From Bartonella senegalensis OS02 (GTDB lineage Bacteria; Pseudomonadota; Alphaproteobacteria; Rhizobiales; Rhizobiaceae), in the NCBI RefSeq assembly GCF_000312545.1, contig NZ_HE997540.1, positions 551,537-589,121 of the forward strand: a DNA stretch of 37,585 bases. Reading direction: 5' to 3'. The translations under genes and the position numbers were made by a program. Below, piece by piece: positions 9,079-18,064 of this stretch (position 1 is its first letter; the number at the start of each line of letters is the position of its first letter). The notes beneath the pieces are model-generated. The model was not told the origin of the DNA. It worked only from the letters and a program-made list of their open reading frames with translations, and did no database searches.

Positions 9079-9701
9079 CTTCCATCCCGATCAAAACAAA
9101 AACCTTGTTTCGCCAAACAGCTAAAATCAACTTAGCAAAAGCAAAACGCTCTACCCCACATAAGATTATCATCCTCCCCTAGGATAATCTCATCACAACC
9201 CCACCAACAAAGATGACCAATAAGATTTACTTGCATTCATGATATGATCCATTCTTCTAAAATGAAAAACACACCAGTCACGAAAACTAAAAAACCGTCA
9301 GAAAACCTACCTAAAACGAGAGCCCATAGCAGCATCAATTAAAAGTCTTACACTCACCATAGAATAATAGCTGATATGACCCCTGTCTTTTTCTTATCCT
9401 GAGGAGAACCATACAAAACACCAGAGGTAAAATGCAAGAGGTCAAAATAAAATCAAAAACTGCTATCACTATGCTGATCATAAATAAGGAATGGGAAAAA
9501 TAATTGATTCAATTCACTTTTTTTCTCTAAATTTACCAATAATAAAGAATATCTTCAGTGTAAAAAAAAAAATAAAAAAGCTTGACAAAAAAGACTCTGC
9601 AAAAATCCACAAAGCTTGTGGATAACCATATAATTTCTATAAACCTGCTCTAGACTTTTGCGGAGAGAATCACTGCATCCTTCTCTTTTAGAAAGAGCAG
9701 T
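9079..9701. promoter_or_regulatory. dnaA upstream region with DnaA-box pair
   Basis: About 620 bp without a convincing gene between dnaA and the rpsT terminator. It holds an inverted repeat (AGATTATC at 9163-9170 against GATAATCT at 9183-9190), a very A+T-rich stretch at about 9510-9600, and a converging pair of DnaA-box-like sequences in 9603-9625. Three GANTC sites (near 9504, 9592, 9666) are about what chance gives. The region probably carries the dnaA promoter; it could also contribute to an origin, but DnaA boxes are too few here to claim one. Confidence 0.5.
9603..9625. promoter_or_regulatory. Converging DnaA-box pair (palindrome)
   Basis: ATCCACAA and TTGTGGAT face each other across AGC. 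The right arm extends to a perfect DnaA box on the minus strand (TGTGGATAA, 9617-9625). The left arm reads AAATCCACA and differs from the consensus TTATCCACA at the first two bases. It could serve autoregulation of dnaA or origin function; neither is shown by sequence alone. Confidence 0.5.
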
Positions 9702-9735
9702 ATTAATAAAAAACCAGCATCTACAGAGATGCTGG
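9702..9735 (-). terminator. Rho-independent terminator of rpsT
   Basis: A perfect 9-bp stem (CCAGCATCT / AGATGCTGG, 9714-9722 and 9727-9735) with a 4-base loop, followed on the minus strand by six T and further T-rich sequence. It lies 25 bases beyond the rpsT stop and should separate rpsT from dnaA transcription. Confidence 0.9.
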
Positions 9736-9759
9736 TATGACTTAAAAAACGGGAAATTT

Positions 9760-10026
9760 TTAGACGCTTAATGCCTTCAAACGCTTCGCTAAACGCGATA
9801 CTTTCCTGGCTGCAGCATTTTTATGAAAAACCCCTTTGGAAACTGCACGCATAATTTCAGGTTCAAAATTCTTAAACGCCACTTCCGCAGATGCCTTATC
9901 GCCACCAGCTAAAGCATCATCAAATTTACGCATGAAGGTACGAACACGTGAACGGCGAGCCCGATTAACCTGCGTACGCGCAGCAACCTTTCGCACCGCT
10001 TTTTGAGCCGAAGGTGTATTCGCCAT
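9760..10026 (-). CDS. rpsT: 30S ribosomal protein S20
   Basis: Small-subunit protein that binds 16S rRNA early in 30S assembly. The 88 residues are highly basic, beginning [13 protein letters not shown] and ending in a lysine/arginine-rich helix, with the [17 protein letters not shown] segment typical of S20. A purine-rich AGAGAGAGA precedes the ATG. In alphaproteobacteria rpsT commonly lies just upstream of dnaA in the same direction, as here. It has its own terminator at 9702-9735. Confidence 0.97.
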   Translation of the reverse strand: MANTPSAQKAVRKVAARTQVNRARRSRVRTFMRKFDDALAGGDKASAEVAFKNFEPEIMRAVSKGVFHKNAAARKVSRLAKRLKALSV

Positions 10027-10248
10027 AAATATCTCTCTCTTTCAACGCATTGGTAGGAACGCACAAATAAATACCCCTACCACTCTAAACAAATCTAAGA
10101 CAAACAGTTGCCTGTAACTGTGCAGCTTATAGCGCAATCCTAAAGCTAACGTCAATCGAATTCTCAAAAACGGACACAAAAAACGAAAACAAACTCCTTG
10201 ATACTCAATTGAAGAGTTTAGAGATACTTCTCAGCAAACAAATGCGCT

Positions 10249-12936
10249 TTAAATTGCCAGATTACGCAAAACATATTGCAAAATACCACCATGATGCAAA
10301 TAATCTAATTCATCTTCAGTATCGACACGGCATAATAATGGAACAGTTTTTACCGTTCCATCAGAAAAAGTGATTGAAGCGACAATCTTCTGACGGGGTT
10401 TCAAGTTATGAATCCCTTCAATTGTTACCTGTTCATCTCCCTTTAAACCCAAAGATTGCCAGCTTTCTCCCTCTTCAAACACAAAGGGAACAATTCCCAT
10501 ACCAACGAGATTAGAACGATGAATCCGCTCAAAAGACTGAGCAATCACTGCTTTTACACCAAGAAGATTAGTGCCCTTAGCAGCCCAATCACGAGATGAT
10601 CCATTGCCATATTCAATACCAGCAAAAACAACAAGCGGAATACCTTCCTGTTTATACGCCATGGCTGCATCATAAATCGCTTGCTCTATCCCTGATGGAT
10701 AATGAACTGTATAGCCTCCTTCACGACCATTTTCTCCTAGCATGAAGTTACGAATGCGAATATTGGCAAAAGTTCCACGCATCATCACCTCATGATTTCC
10801 ACGACGCGTTCCATATTGGTTAAAATCAGTCACCTTAACCCCATGATCCGTTAAATATTTTCCAGCAGGAGAATCAACCTTGATGGAACCAGCAGGAGAA
10901 ATATGATCCGTCGTGATTTTATCACCAAATAAACCTAAAATCCGTGCATTTTTAATGTCTGGTAAGACATCAGGAATCTTCCGCATACCCTTAAAATAAG
11001 GGGGATTGCGCACATATGTTGATTGTTCATCCCAAGAATAAGTAGCCCCCGTAGGAACTTGAACTTTTTGCCAATTTTCGTCTCCCTTAAAGACATCTGC
11101 ATATTTTTCAGCAAAAATCTTACGCGTAACATTCTTTTCGATAAACTCTTGTATTTCTTGAGAAGTTGGCCAAATATCTCTCAAATAAACTGGTTGACCA
11201 TCTAAACCTTCGCCAAGAGCCTCCTTGGTTAAATCTTTACGCACTGTTCCTGCCAAAGCATGCGCAACAACCAAAGGTGGTGAAGCTAGATAATTCGCTT
11301 GCACATCAGGGGAAACACGCCCTTCAAAATTACGATTTCCTGAAAGAACTGCAGCCGCAATGAGACCATTATCATTAATCACTTTAGAAATAGATGGATA
11401 CAAAGGGCCAGAGTTCCCAATACATGTCGTGCACCCAAACCCTACTAAGTTAAACCCTAGTACATCCAAATCTTTTTGCAAACCTGAATTATGAAGGTAA
11501 GCTTCCACAACTTGCGAACCAGGGGCAAGAGAAGTCTTAACCCATGGTTTACTCCTGAGACCTTTCGCCACAGCATTACGCGCCAAAAGACCTGCCGCAA
11601 TAAGAACACTTGGATTTGAGGTATTCGTACAAGAAGTAATGGCAGCAATCACCACATCGCCATGCCCAAGCGTGTATTCCCCTTCCTCGACAGGATAACG
11701 GTTATCTTGCTCAGAAGTCTTCTTATAATCCTCAACCAATGCCTTCTCAAAACCTTGCCCAACAGTTTGCAAAGCGATACGCCCCTCCGGGCGTTTAGGA
11801 CCAGCCATAGAAGGAACAACACTTCCCATATCTAATTCAATTGTATCACTAAAAACCGGATCTGCTCCCATTTCGTCATGCCACATCCCTTGTGCTTTGG
11901 CATAAGCTTCCACCAAAGCAATCCTATCTTCATCGCGTCCTGTCATATTGAGATAACGCACTGTTTCTTTATCAATTGGGAAAAAACCACATGTTGCCCC
12001 ATATTCAGGTGCCATGTTTGCAATTGTTGCCCGATCGGCAAGCGTCATGTGTTCCAGACCAGGACCAAAAAACTCAACAAATTTACCGACAACACCTTTT
12101 TTGCGTAAAATTTGTGTTACCATTAACACGAGATCGGTAGCTGTTACACCTTCTTTAAGTTTACCGGTTAAACGAAAACCAATCACTTCAGGTAACAACA
12201 TAGAAACAGGCTGGCCTAACATTGCAGCTTCTGCTTCAATACCACCAACTCCCCAACCCAAAACGCCTAAACCATTTACCATAGTTGTATGCGAATCAGT
12301 TCCTACACAGGTATCAGGATAAACTGTCTGATATTTCTCATCATCCTTCATCCACACGCATTGTGCTAAATATTCTAGGTTAACCTGATGACAAATCCCT
12401 GTTCCTGGAGGAACAACGCGAAAATTTTGAAAAGCCTGTTGCCCCCACTTAAGAAAACGATAGCGTTCACCGTTACGTTCATATTCATGCTCAACATTTT
12501 CCTTAAAAGCCATAGGGGTGCCAAAATCATCAACGATAATTGAGTGGTCAATGATGAGATCAACGGGAATAAGAGGATTGATTTTTTCAGCATTTCCTTC
12601 AAGATTGACCATCGCATCACGCATCGCAGAAAGGTCAACAACTGCAGGAACGCCAGTAAAGTCTTGCATGAGAACCCGTGCAGGGCGATAAGCGATTTCT
12701 GCACCGCCACTGCCCTTGTCTTTTAGCCATTTTGCAACGTTTAAAATATCCTCTTTCTTAACCGTGCGACCATCTTCAAAGCGTAATAAATTTTCAAGAA
12801 TGACTTTCATCGAAAACGGCAAACGAGAAACACCTTGAAGCCCATTCTTCTCCGCTTCAATTAAACTATAATAAATATATTCTTTACCACATACACCTAA
12901 AGTTCTGCGACAATTAAAGCTATCAATTTGAGTCAT
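10249..12936 (-). CDS. acnA: Aconitate hydratase A
   Basis: Interconverts citrate and isocitrate in the TCA cycle using a [4Fe-4S] cluster; cytosolic. The 895 residues fit the bacterial AcnA/IRP1 family. Cluster ligands are seen in TSCTNTSNPSV (Cys about 433) and GFGCTTCIGNSGPL (Cys about 499 and 502). The early VDHSII-like IIDHSIIVDDFG, the VGTDSHTTMVNGLGVLGWGVGG block and the C-terminal swivelling domain with GSSRDWAAKGTNLLGVKAVIA are intact. GAGGGTGG precedes the ATG. It is divergent from ccmA, a pairing common in rhizobia that probably places both promoters in 12937-13236. Confidence 0.98.
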   Translation of the reverse strand: MTQIDSFNCRRTLGVCGKEYIYYSLIEAEKNGLQGVSRLPFSMKVILENLLRFEDGRTVKKEDILNVAKWLKDKGSGGAEIAYRPARVLMQDFTGVPAVVDLSAMRDAMVNLEGNAEKINPLIPVDLIIDHSIIVDDFGTPMAFKENVEHEYERNGERYRFLKWGQQAFQNFRVVPPGTGICHQVNLEYLAQCVWMKDDEKYQTVYPDTCVGTDSHTTMVNGLGVLGWGVGGIEAEAAMLGQPVSMLLPEVIGFRLTGKLKEGVTATDLVLMVTQILRKKGVVGKFVEFFGPGLEHMTLADRATIANMAPEYGATCGFFPIDKETVRYLNMTGRDEDRIALVEAYAKAQGMWHDEMGADPVFSDTIELDMGSVVPSMAGPKRPEGRIALQTVGQGFEKALVEDYKKTSEQDNRYPVEEGEYTLGHGDVVIAAITSCTNTSNPSVLIAAGLLARNAVAKGLRSKPWVKTSLAPGSQVVEAYLHNSGLQKDLDVLGFNLVGFGCTTCIGNSGPLYPSISKVINDNGLIAAAVLSGNRNFEGRVSPDVQANYLASPPLVVAHALAGTVRKDLTKEALGEGLDGQPVYLRDIWPTSQEIQEFIEKNVTRKIFAEKYADVFKGDENWQKVQVPTGATYSWDEQSTYVRNPPYFKGMRKIPDVLPDIKNARILGLFGDKITTDHISPAGSIKVDSPAGKYLTDHGVKVTDFNQYGTRRGNHEVMMRGTFANIRIRNFMLGENGREGGYTVHYPSGIEQAIYDAAMAYKQEGIPLVVFAGIEYGNGSSRDWAAKGTNLLGVKAVIAQSFERIHRSNLVGMGIVPFVFEEGESWQSLGLKGDEQVTIEGIHNLKPRQKIVASITFSDGTVKTVPLLCRVDTEDELDYLHHGGILQYVLRNLAI

Positions 12937-13236
12937 GACTGCCCACCCTCATACTACAAACCACCCAATTTCCCGGAACGAACAACACAAACTACGAGTC
13001 AAGGTCGCAGCTTGAGCGCAGACGCAATCACCTCCGCCATCCATTTCCCCCTTCACCTTCCCATCAGCAAACTCGGAAATCAGCGTCAAAAACCATTCTA
13101 CACCAGATATTGATGTAATACTTCGCTTATAGAACTATTTCTAGAACTATTCTAGGTACAATTCTATAAAATAACGTGTTTTTTTACCCTATAATGCAAT
13201 AAAGATGATAGAAATAAGGATAAAACAGGTAATGAC
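12937..13236. promoter_or_regulatory. acnA-ccmA divergent intergenic region
   Basis: 300 bp between two divergent genes, so promoters for both must lie here or close by. An irregular repeat of the element AGAACTATT/ACTATTCTA is visible at about 13130-13165. I see no confident -35/-10 pair and no coding potential. Confidence 0.4.
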
Positions 13237-13863
13237 ATGGTGTTATTGGGTAAAGATTTGGCAGCTCACAGAAATGAAGATGTTCTTTTTCAAGGACTCT
13301 CTTTTTGTTTATTCCCACAACAACTTATGACAATCACAGGCCCAAATGGGATTGGAAAATCTACATTACTCAGAATCATTGCGGGGCTCTTTGAAGCTGC
13401 TGAAGGTTATGTCAATCTTAAAGACCAAGAACACATATACCCTGTCGCAACAGCATGTCATTATCTTGGAACTCAAAATGCTATGAAACCTTTCTTATCA
13501 GTCATCAGCAATTTGCAATTTTGGTCAGCATTTTATGGGCAACCTCTACGCTCTCCACACGAAGCCCTTGCAGATATTGGTCTTTCTGATCTTGGACACT
13601 TACCCTTTAACGTTCTATCAACTGGGCAAAAAAGGCGTGTAGCAATTGCCCGCCTTTTGCTCTCTTATCGTCCTGTTTGGATTTTAGATGAACCAACATT
13701 AGGAATTGATAGCCACGCTCAAACTCTCCTTACCAATATTTTCCAGTACCATCTCAACCAAGGTGGTATGATTATTGCTGCAACCCATAATTCCCTCGGC
13801 ATTCCAGAAAACCATAAAATCGCTTTGGAAAATTTTTTACCTCCCCAAGAGAAAATGCAATGA
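13237..13863 (+). CDS. ccmA: Cytochrome c biogenesis ATP-binding protein CcmA
   Basis: ATPase of the CcmABCD complex; ATP hydrolysis releases holo-CcmE (haem chaperone) from CcmC in the periplasm during System I cytochrome c maturation. The 208 residues show Walker A GPNGIGKST (35-43), ABC signature LSTGQKRRV (127-135) and Walker B WILDEP (148-153), followed by the switch His in AATHNS. Its stop overlaps the ccmB start as ATGA, so the genes are coupled. First gene of ccmABCDG, and the ATG is preceded by only a weak AGG. Confidence 0.97.
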   Translation: MVLLGKDLAAHRNEDVLFQGLSFCLFPQQLMTITGPNGIGKSTLLRIIAGLFEAAEGYVNLKDQEHIYPVATACHYLGTQNAMKPFLSVISNLQFWSAFYGQPLRSPHEALADIGLSDLGHLPFNVLSTGQKRRVAIARLLLSYRPVWILDEPTLGIDSHAQTLLTNIFQYHLNQGGMIIAATHNSLGIPENHKIALENFLPPQEKMQ

Positions 13864-14528
13864 AAGCACTGTTCTGGCGTGATCTTAAATTAACCTTAAC
13901 ACCACAAACTTCCTCGTTAGCAGGGCTTTTATTCTTCATTGCCGTTGTTATGATAACTCCCTTCGCTCTTGGACCAAACCCTAAAATTCTTTCACAAATA
14001 GGTCCAGGCATATTGTGGCTTGGAGCACTTCTTGCAGGGCTTCTTAATCTCAATAAACTTTTTCAAACCGATCATGAGGATGGAAATCTTGACCAATTCA
14101 TCCTTTCTGGACAAAGAAAAAGTTTTACACTGATTATCTTGACCAAATGCCTTGCACATTGGGTGGGAACTATGCTCCCTCTTATTTTTGCCACTCCTCT
14201 TTTAGCATTCATGCTCCATTTAGATGCAATAATAACTTTTACAACAATACTCACTCTCTTCTGTGGAACACCAGCCATTATTTTTATTGGCGCTATCGGA
14301 GCTGCCCTTGCAATATCCTTGTTGCATAGCACTCTTCTCATTTTTATCATCATCTTACCATGGATTATTCCAATCATGATTTTTGGCGTTTCCGCTGCTA
14401 CAGCTCCAACAAATCCAAATATCTCTTTTCTCACTTCTTTGACTCTTCTGATCGCTTTTTCACTGCTTTTGAGTCTTTTTAGCTCTTTTATTGCAGCTAT
14501 AACGCTTAAACTTTTATCAGAAGAATAA
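13860..14528 (+). CDS. ccmB: Haem exporter protein CcmB
   Basis: Membrane partner of CcmA in the CcmABCD complex. The 222 residues (normal length) contain about six hydrophobic helices, a short cytoplasmic N-terminus MKALFWRDLKLT and the conserved FQTDHEDGNLDQF loop between helices 2 and 3. The ATG overlaps the ccmA stop. Together with CcmA it drives release of haem-loaded CcmE; it was formerly thought to export haem. Confidence 0.96.
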   Translation: MKALFWRDLKLTLTPQTSSLAGLLFFIAVVMITPFALGPNPKILSQIGPGILWLGALLAGLLNLNKLFQTDHEDGNLDQFILSGQRKSFTLIILTKCLAHWVGTMLPLIFATPLLAFMLHLDAIITFTTILTLFCGTPAIIFIGAIGAALAISLLHSTLLIFIIILPWIIPIMIFGVSAATAPTNPNISFLTSLTLLIAFSLLLSLFSSFIAAITLKLLSEE

Positions 14529-14535
14529 AAGGTGA

Positions 14536-15324
14536 TTGCTGCACAACAAAACTCTGCCTATTATGAAACTCATGAAGAGAACATTTCACGTACATAAGGG
14601 GGAACTTCCCGCAAGTTTTACCTGTTTCATGAAAATCAGTAGTGCTGTTTTGCCTTGGTTAATCAGTATAATATTATGCCTTCTTCTCTTAGGAACTATT
14701 CTGATTATGCACTCTCCTGATGACTATCAGCAAGGGATCACCGTCAAAATTATGTATATTCATGCACCATTCGCGTGGCTCTCTACATGTTGTTATATTA
14801 TAATAAGTGCTGCTGCCTTAGGAAGCCTGATTTGGAGGTATCATCTTGCTGATGTGGCACTCAAATGTGGTGCCCCCATTGGAGCAGTTTTTACAGCTCT
14901 AGCCCTGTTAACAGGAGCACTTTGGGGACGTCCTACATGGGGAACATGGTGGGTATGGGATGCGCGATTAACATCGGTTTTGATTCTATTTTTCATCTAC
15001 CTTGCTATTGTCATGCTTGCTCGTGCTTTTAATAATCAAGCAAAAGCTGCACGCGCGACAGCAATTCTCACACTCGTTGGACTTGTGAATATCCCCATTA
15101 TTAAATTCTCCGTTAATTGGTGGAATACGCTTCATCAATCAGCATCGCTTTTACGTTCAGGAGGTCCAACAATAGAACGTGCTATGTTATGGCCCCTTAT
15201 AACAATGCTATTCTGTTTCAGCTTTCTGTTTATTGCACTCTATTTGATGGCTATGCGCAATGAAATCAACAGCCGTCACATCCAAATACTTCAGAGAAAA
15301 AAAGCCCGTCGTGCACAACATTAG
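14536..15324 (+). CDS. ccmC: Haem handling protein CcmC
   Basis: Inner-membrane haem handling protein that attaches haem to CcmE on the periplasmic side. Six hydrophobic helices and the diagnostic tryptophan-rich motif WGTWWVWD (residues 135-142) are present; the probable haem-ligand histidines are H76 (in YIHAPFAW) and H200 (NTLHQSA). The start is uncertain: TTG 14536 has AAGG only 3 bases upstream, while in-frame ATGs at 14563 and 14572 lack a clear ribosome-binding site. Family conservation starts only at about residue 29, so any of them is possible. Confidence 0.96.
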   Translation: MLHNKTLPIMKLMKRTFHVHKGELPASFTCFMKISSAVLPWLISIILCLLLLGTILIMHSPDDYQQGITVKIMYIHAPFAWLSTCCYIIISAAALGSLIWRYHLADVALKCGAPIGAVFTALALLTGALWGRPTWGTWWVWDARLTSVLILFFIYLAIVMLARAFNNQAKAARATAILTLVGLVNIPIIKFSVNWWNTLHQSASLLRSGGPTIERAMLWPLITMLFCFSFLFIALYLMAMRNEINSRHIQILQRKKARRAQH

Positions 15325-15335
15325 GACTTATTATC

Positions 15336-15587
15336 ATGCTCCACTTATATAACATTCATAGTGGACTTTTAGGGAACCTCTCTCAGAAAATTGATTTTTT
15401 CCTTGGCATTCTTCAACACCAGCAAATTGTTGTTTTGAGTTATATGCTTTCTGCAATCTTCCTTTTGTGTCTTATTGGACACATCCTTTACAAAGCTATA
15501 CACCAAAAAAAAATCCTACAACAACTGAACAAAAATCCGTTGTTTGATAAAGAAAAACATCATGAAAAACACCCCTCAAAAACTTAA
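15336..15587 (+). CDS. ccmD: Haem exporter protein CcmD
   Basis: Small single-span membrane protein of the CcmABCD complex, needed for release of CcmE. At 83 residues it is longer than most CcmD (about 40-70). One hydrophobic segment is at about residues 32-52, followed by a lysine-rich cytoplasmic tail. Similarity in this family is low, so the call rests on size, topology and position between ccmC and ccmG. Its last 26 bases overlap the chosen ccmG start region. Confidence 0.85.
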   Translation: MLHLYNIHSGLLGNLSQKIDFFLGILQHQQIVVLSYMLSAIFLLCLIGHILYKAIHQKKILQQLNKNPLFDKEKHHEKHPSKT

Positions 15588-16209
15588 AAAAAACACATCT
15601 TTACCTACTCTCTTTGCTCTTTTTGGACCGTTTGTGTTTTTTCTTCTTCTTATGCTTTTCTTCCACCTTATACAGAACAAACACCCCAATGATACTTCCC
15701 TTCTCCCAGACATATTCGCTGAAAAACCTGCCCCCCAAACAAGTCTGCCTCTCCTTGGTAAGGAAAACCATCTCCTCAATTTAGATCAATTTAAAGGGCG
15801 GGTAAAATTGGTTAATTTTTGGGGATCTTGGTGTCTATCCTGTCGCGAAGAACATCCTCTTCTTATGAAAATTGCTCAAGATCAACGTTTTGACCTTATT
15901 GGCATTAACTATAAGGATAATAAAGAAAATGCCCAACGCTTTCTGAATAATTTTGGTAATCCTTTTAAACTGATTGGTTTTGATGTTTCAGGATATACAG
16001 CCATTAATTGGGGAGTCTATGGACCACCAGAAACCTTTCTTCTGAATAAAGAAAACATGATTATTGCTAAACATGTTGGTCCTTTAACATGGCAGATTTA
16101 TCAGAAAAAAATTCTGCCCAAAATCGAAAAAGCAATTATCACAGAAGAATTTTCTAACATTAATAATTTGATTTATAAAGATAACTTATCTTCTTTCCAT
16201 ATTAAATGA
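15562..16209 (+). CDS. ccmG: Thiol:disulfide interchange protein CcmG (DsbE)
   Basis: Membrane-anchored periplasmic thioredoxin-like protein that reduces apocytochrome c (or CcmH) so haem can be attached. From ATG 15562 it has 215 residues: an N-terminal anchor (about 17-37), then a thioredoxin fold with the active site WCLSC (Cys 91 and 94), the GVYGPPETFLL segment carrying the cis-proline, and GPLTW. A TTG at 15544 is an alternative start without better support. No ccmE, ccmF or ccmH is in the window; in rhizobia those usually form a separate cluster. Confidence 0.96.
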   Translation: MKNTPQKLKKNTSLPTLFALFGPFVFFLLLMLFFHLIQNKHPNDTSLLPDIFAEKPAPQTSLPLLGKENHLLNLDQFKGRVKLVNFWGSWCLSCREEHPLLMKIAQDQRFDLIGINYKDNKENAQRFLNNFGNPFKLIGFDVSGYTAINWGVYGPPETFLLNKENMIIAKHVGPLTWQIYQKKILPKIEKAIITEEFSNINNLIYKDNLSSFHIK

Positions 16210-16336
16210 GAAAATAGCAAATACAGAAAGTCTTTCCCATTTCAGCTTTCTCTTAAATAGTGAATCATAAAAAATTGCCTGTGTATCATTAAGAAAAGCG
16301 CGATTTAAATAAAAACAGCTTTTAAGAAGACTCAAA

Positions 16337-16705
16337 ATGCCTTTCATAAACAGTCTCAATGCAAGAGCAATCATACATTGAAAGCTGGCAAAGAAAATGA
16401 TGGCGCCAGAATGCACCTTTCTTAAGCATAAAAATAGGAGTTCCCAAGCCTATCGTTTTATAAAATTTTACGAACGATGGAGGAATTGAGAACAGGAAAA
16501 TATATCTTTAAGATCAGTGTGGAATAAAGGGTAAAATGGCATGCTGTTCTTTATGAGGGTTCTTCCTGTAAAAAACATGAAAAACAAAAATGTCATTCTC
16601 TATACAATTGCATTGTTATTATTGAAAAGATCTTGCTGTAGATCTTTTTGAAAGCCATAAAGCTCAACTAAAACGGGACCATGAAGAGAGCAAAGAATTA
16701 CGCCC
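16337..16705 (+). pseudogene. Decayed integrase gene (remnant 1)
   Basis: A degenerate copy of the 5' third of the integrase gene at 32494. Collinear matches include ATGCC..AACAGTCTCAATGCAAGAGC against the integrase start; GCTGGCAAA..AA.GATGG.GCC; CATAA..ATA; TATCGTT; CTTTAAGA; CTGTTCTT.ATGA.GGT; and a long block at 16618-16705 (AAAGAT.TTGCT.TAGAT then TTTTTGAAAG, ending ATTACGCC). Frameshifts and stops are frequent: in the first frame it stops after 15 codons. Similarity fades after about 16705. A promising hairpin in 16625-16648 lies inside it and is explained by this homology. This is the only recognisable content of 16210-17049. Confidence 0.85.
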
Positions 16706-17049
16706 TTATAGGGCATCTCCTGCAATTATTTAAATTTCATTTGTTCAGCAACATCGCGCACGTAACAAAACATTACTAGTCACTTCCTAATCAAGATTCA
16801 TTATAAGGATACAATCAGCTCTCGTTATTCAAGAACAAGAAAGGATAATTTGAATAAGCTTCCTAAAGAAAGAAAAAATCTACATTCCTTAAAAGCCCAG
16901 CTTTTGCAATTTTCTTTCTTATAGAAGATGATTTATTCATGATGTCTTTTGCAAAAGAAACATTCTGGCAATCTATATCCCCAATTACCAAAATATTTAA
17001 GCTGACATTGAATAAGAATATAGAATGAATATAGATTATATGACGAATA
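16706..17049. other. Noncoding, nothing recognised
   Basis: A+T-rich sequence between the integrase remnant and the end of gcrA, with stops in all frames and no tRNA, repeat or clear terminator. Faint resemblance to the next part of the integrase (around 16750-16775) is possible but too weak to claim. Confidence 0.5.
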
Positions 17050-17580
17050 TCATATTCTTATCCGTCGTCTTTCAGAGATTGGCTGGAATGCTATCTTGGC
17101 ATGAAAAGCACAATAAGGGCTATTCTCACCAGAATCGGCACCACAAAAATGAAAGTCTGGTGATAAAGGATCTCCAACTGGCCATCTACATGTATTTTCA
17201 CTCAATTGCAAGAGATTAAGCTGACGCGATATAGGTACAACCACATTTGATTTTTCAGGCAGATCAACTTCTGCTACATCCTCTACGACAGCATCCATCT
17301 TTAAAGCTGTCGCTCCAACACTACAAGAAGCATTTGCCGGCAACACTGTCGATGGTGTGCGACGCATCCGCACAGACGATGGACTGACACCAACAAGTGT
17401 CTTTTGTACACGCGCCCCCCCTTGTGCTGTTTTACCACGCCCTGGTAGTTTTAATCGGTGCACTTTACCGATCACTGCATTCCTACTCACCCCACCTAAC
17501 TGAGCTGCAATCTGACTTGCACTTAGCCCTTCACTCCAAAACTTCTTCAGAAGTTCAACGCGTTCACATGTCCAACCCAT
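17050..17580 (-). CDS. gcrA: Cell cycle regulator GcrA
   Basis: Alphaproteobacterial transcription factor that binds sigma70-RNA polymerase and activates promoters carrying CcrM-methylated GANTC sites, controlling cell-cycle genes. The 176 residues begin with the diagnostic MGWTCERVELLKKFWSEG and the helix-turn-helix ASQIAAQLGGVSRNAVIGKV, followed by the basic RLKLPGRG. The variable middle leads to the conserved C-terminus CRWPVGDP..FHFCG and YCAFHAKIAF, the sigma-binding part. It is divergent from argD, as often seen in rhizobia. Confidence 0.97.
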   Translation of the reverse strand: MGWTCERVELLKKFWSEGLSASQIAAQLGGVSRNAVIGKVHRLKLPGRGKTAQGGARVQKTLVGVSPSSVRMRRTPSTVLPANASCSVGATALKMDAVVEDVAEVDLPEKSNVVVPISRQLNLLQLSENTCRWPVGDPLSPDFHFCGADSGENSPYCAFHAKIAFQPISERRRIRI

Positions 17581-18064
17581 ATCAGCACTCCATTCTGATC
17601 ACTTCATTGAGACGCACCCATTCGCATCTTCAAATGTTTCAATCACTTTTTCAATGGGTTTAATGAAAAAAATTTTTACACTCTACCCGAGAGCACAAAA
17701 AATTTCACTCAACCTGTGGAATTGACAAACCGAAACATAACCTTGCCTGCTGTTTTAAACTACAATATGCATTGACTCTATGACAAGTATCTTTCCTTCT
17801 TGAAGAGCCTATTTAGAATGTTTTCCCCAACTTGCAAATCGATCATCAATCAAACTATCGTTTGCGCTTAACAGTTTTTGCCATAAATGCTTCTTGGTAA
17901 AACCTTCATTGACTTTTTGCCAATCGGTGCAATGATCCAACTTGTGAGCGTGGTAATTGATTACCATAAACCGTTGATGATGCTGCGTTCAAAAGTACAA
18001 TGTATTCTGTTTGCAGCGTTGTTTTGTTTGGTGTATCGCAGAGCTCGAAAGATGAAGGAAATTA
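17581..18064. promoter_or_regulatory. gcrA-argD divergent intergenic region
   Basis: 484 bp between divergent genes. One GANTC site (GACTC near 17774) is present. A stop-free stretch from 17887 overlapping the argD start has no family features and is probably not a gene. No confident promoter hexamers were identified. Confidence 0.4.

Noticed and set aside
9582..9634. TTGACA and TATAAT on the plus strand upstream of dnaA
   Set aside because: The spacing is about 41 bases and both lie on the strand opposite to dnaA and rpsT, so they do not form a promoter for either gene.
9504..9670. Three GANTC (CcrM) sites upstream of dnaA
   Set aside because: About two to three are expected by chance in a region of this size and composition.
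16625..16648. Perfect 9-bp hairpin (AAAAGATCT / AGATCTTTT) followed by T, looking like a terminator of a small RNA
   Set aside because: It lies inside the integrase remnant, where the matching integrase sequence reads AAAAGATATTGCTTTAGATGC; the symmetry arose by mutation of former coding DNA and both arms are mostly A/T.
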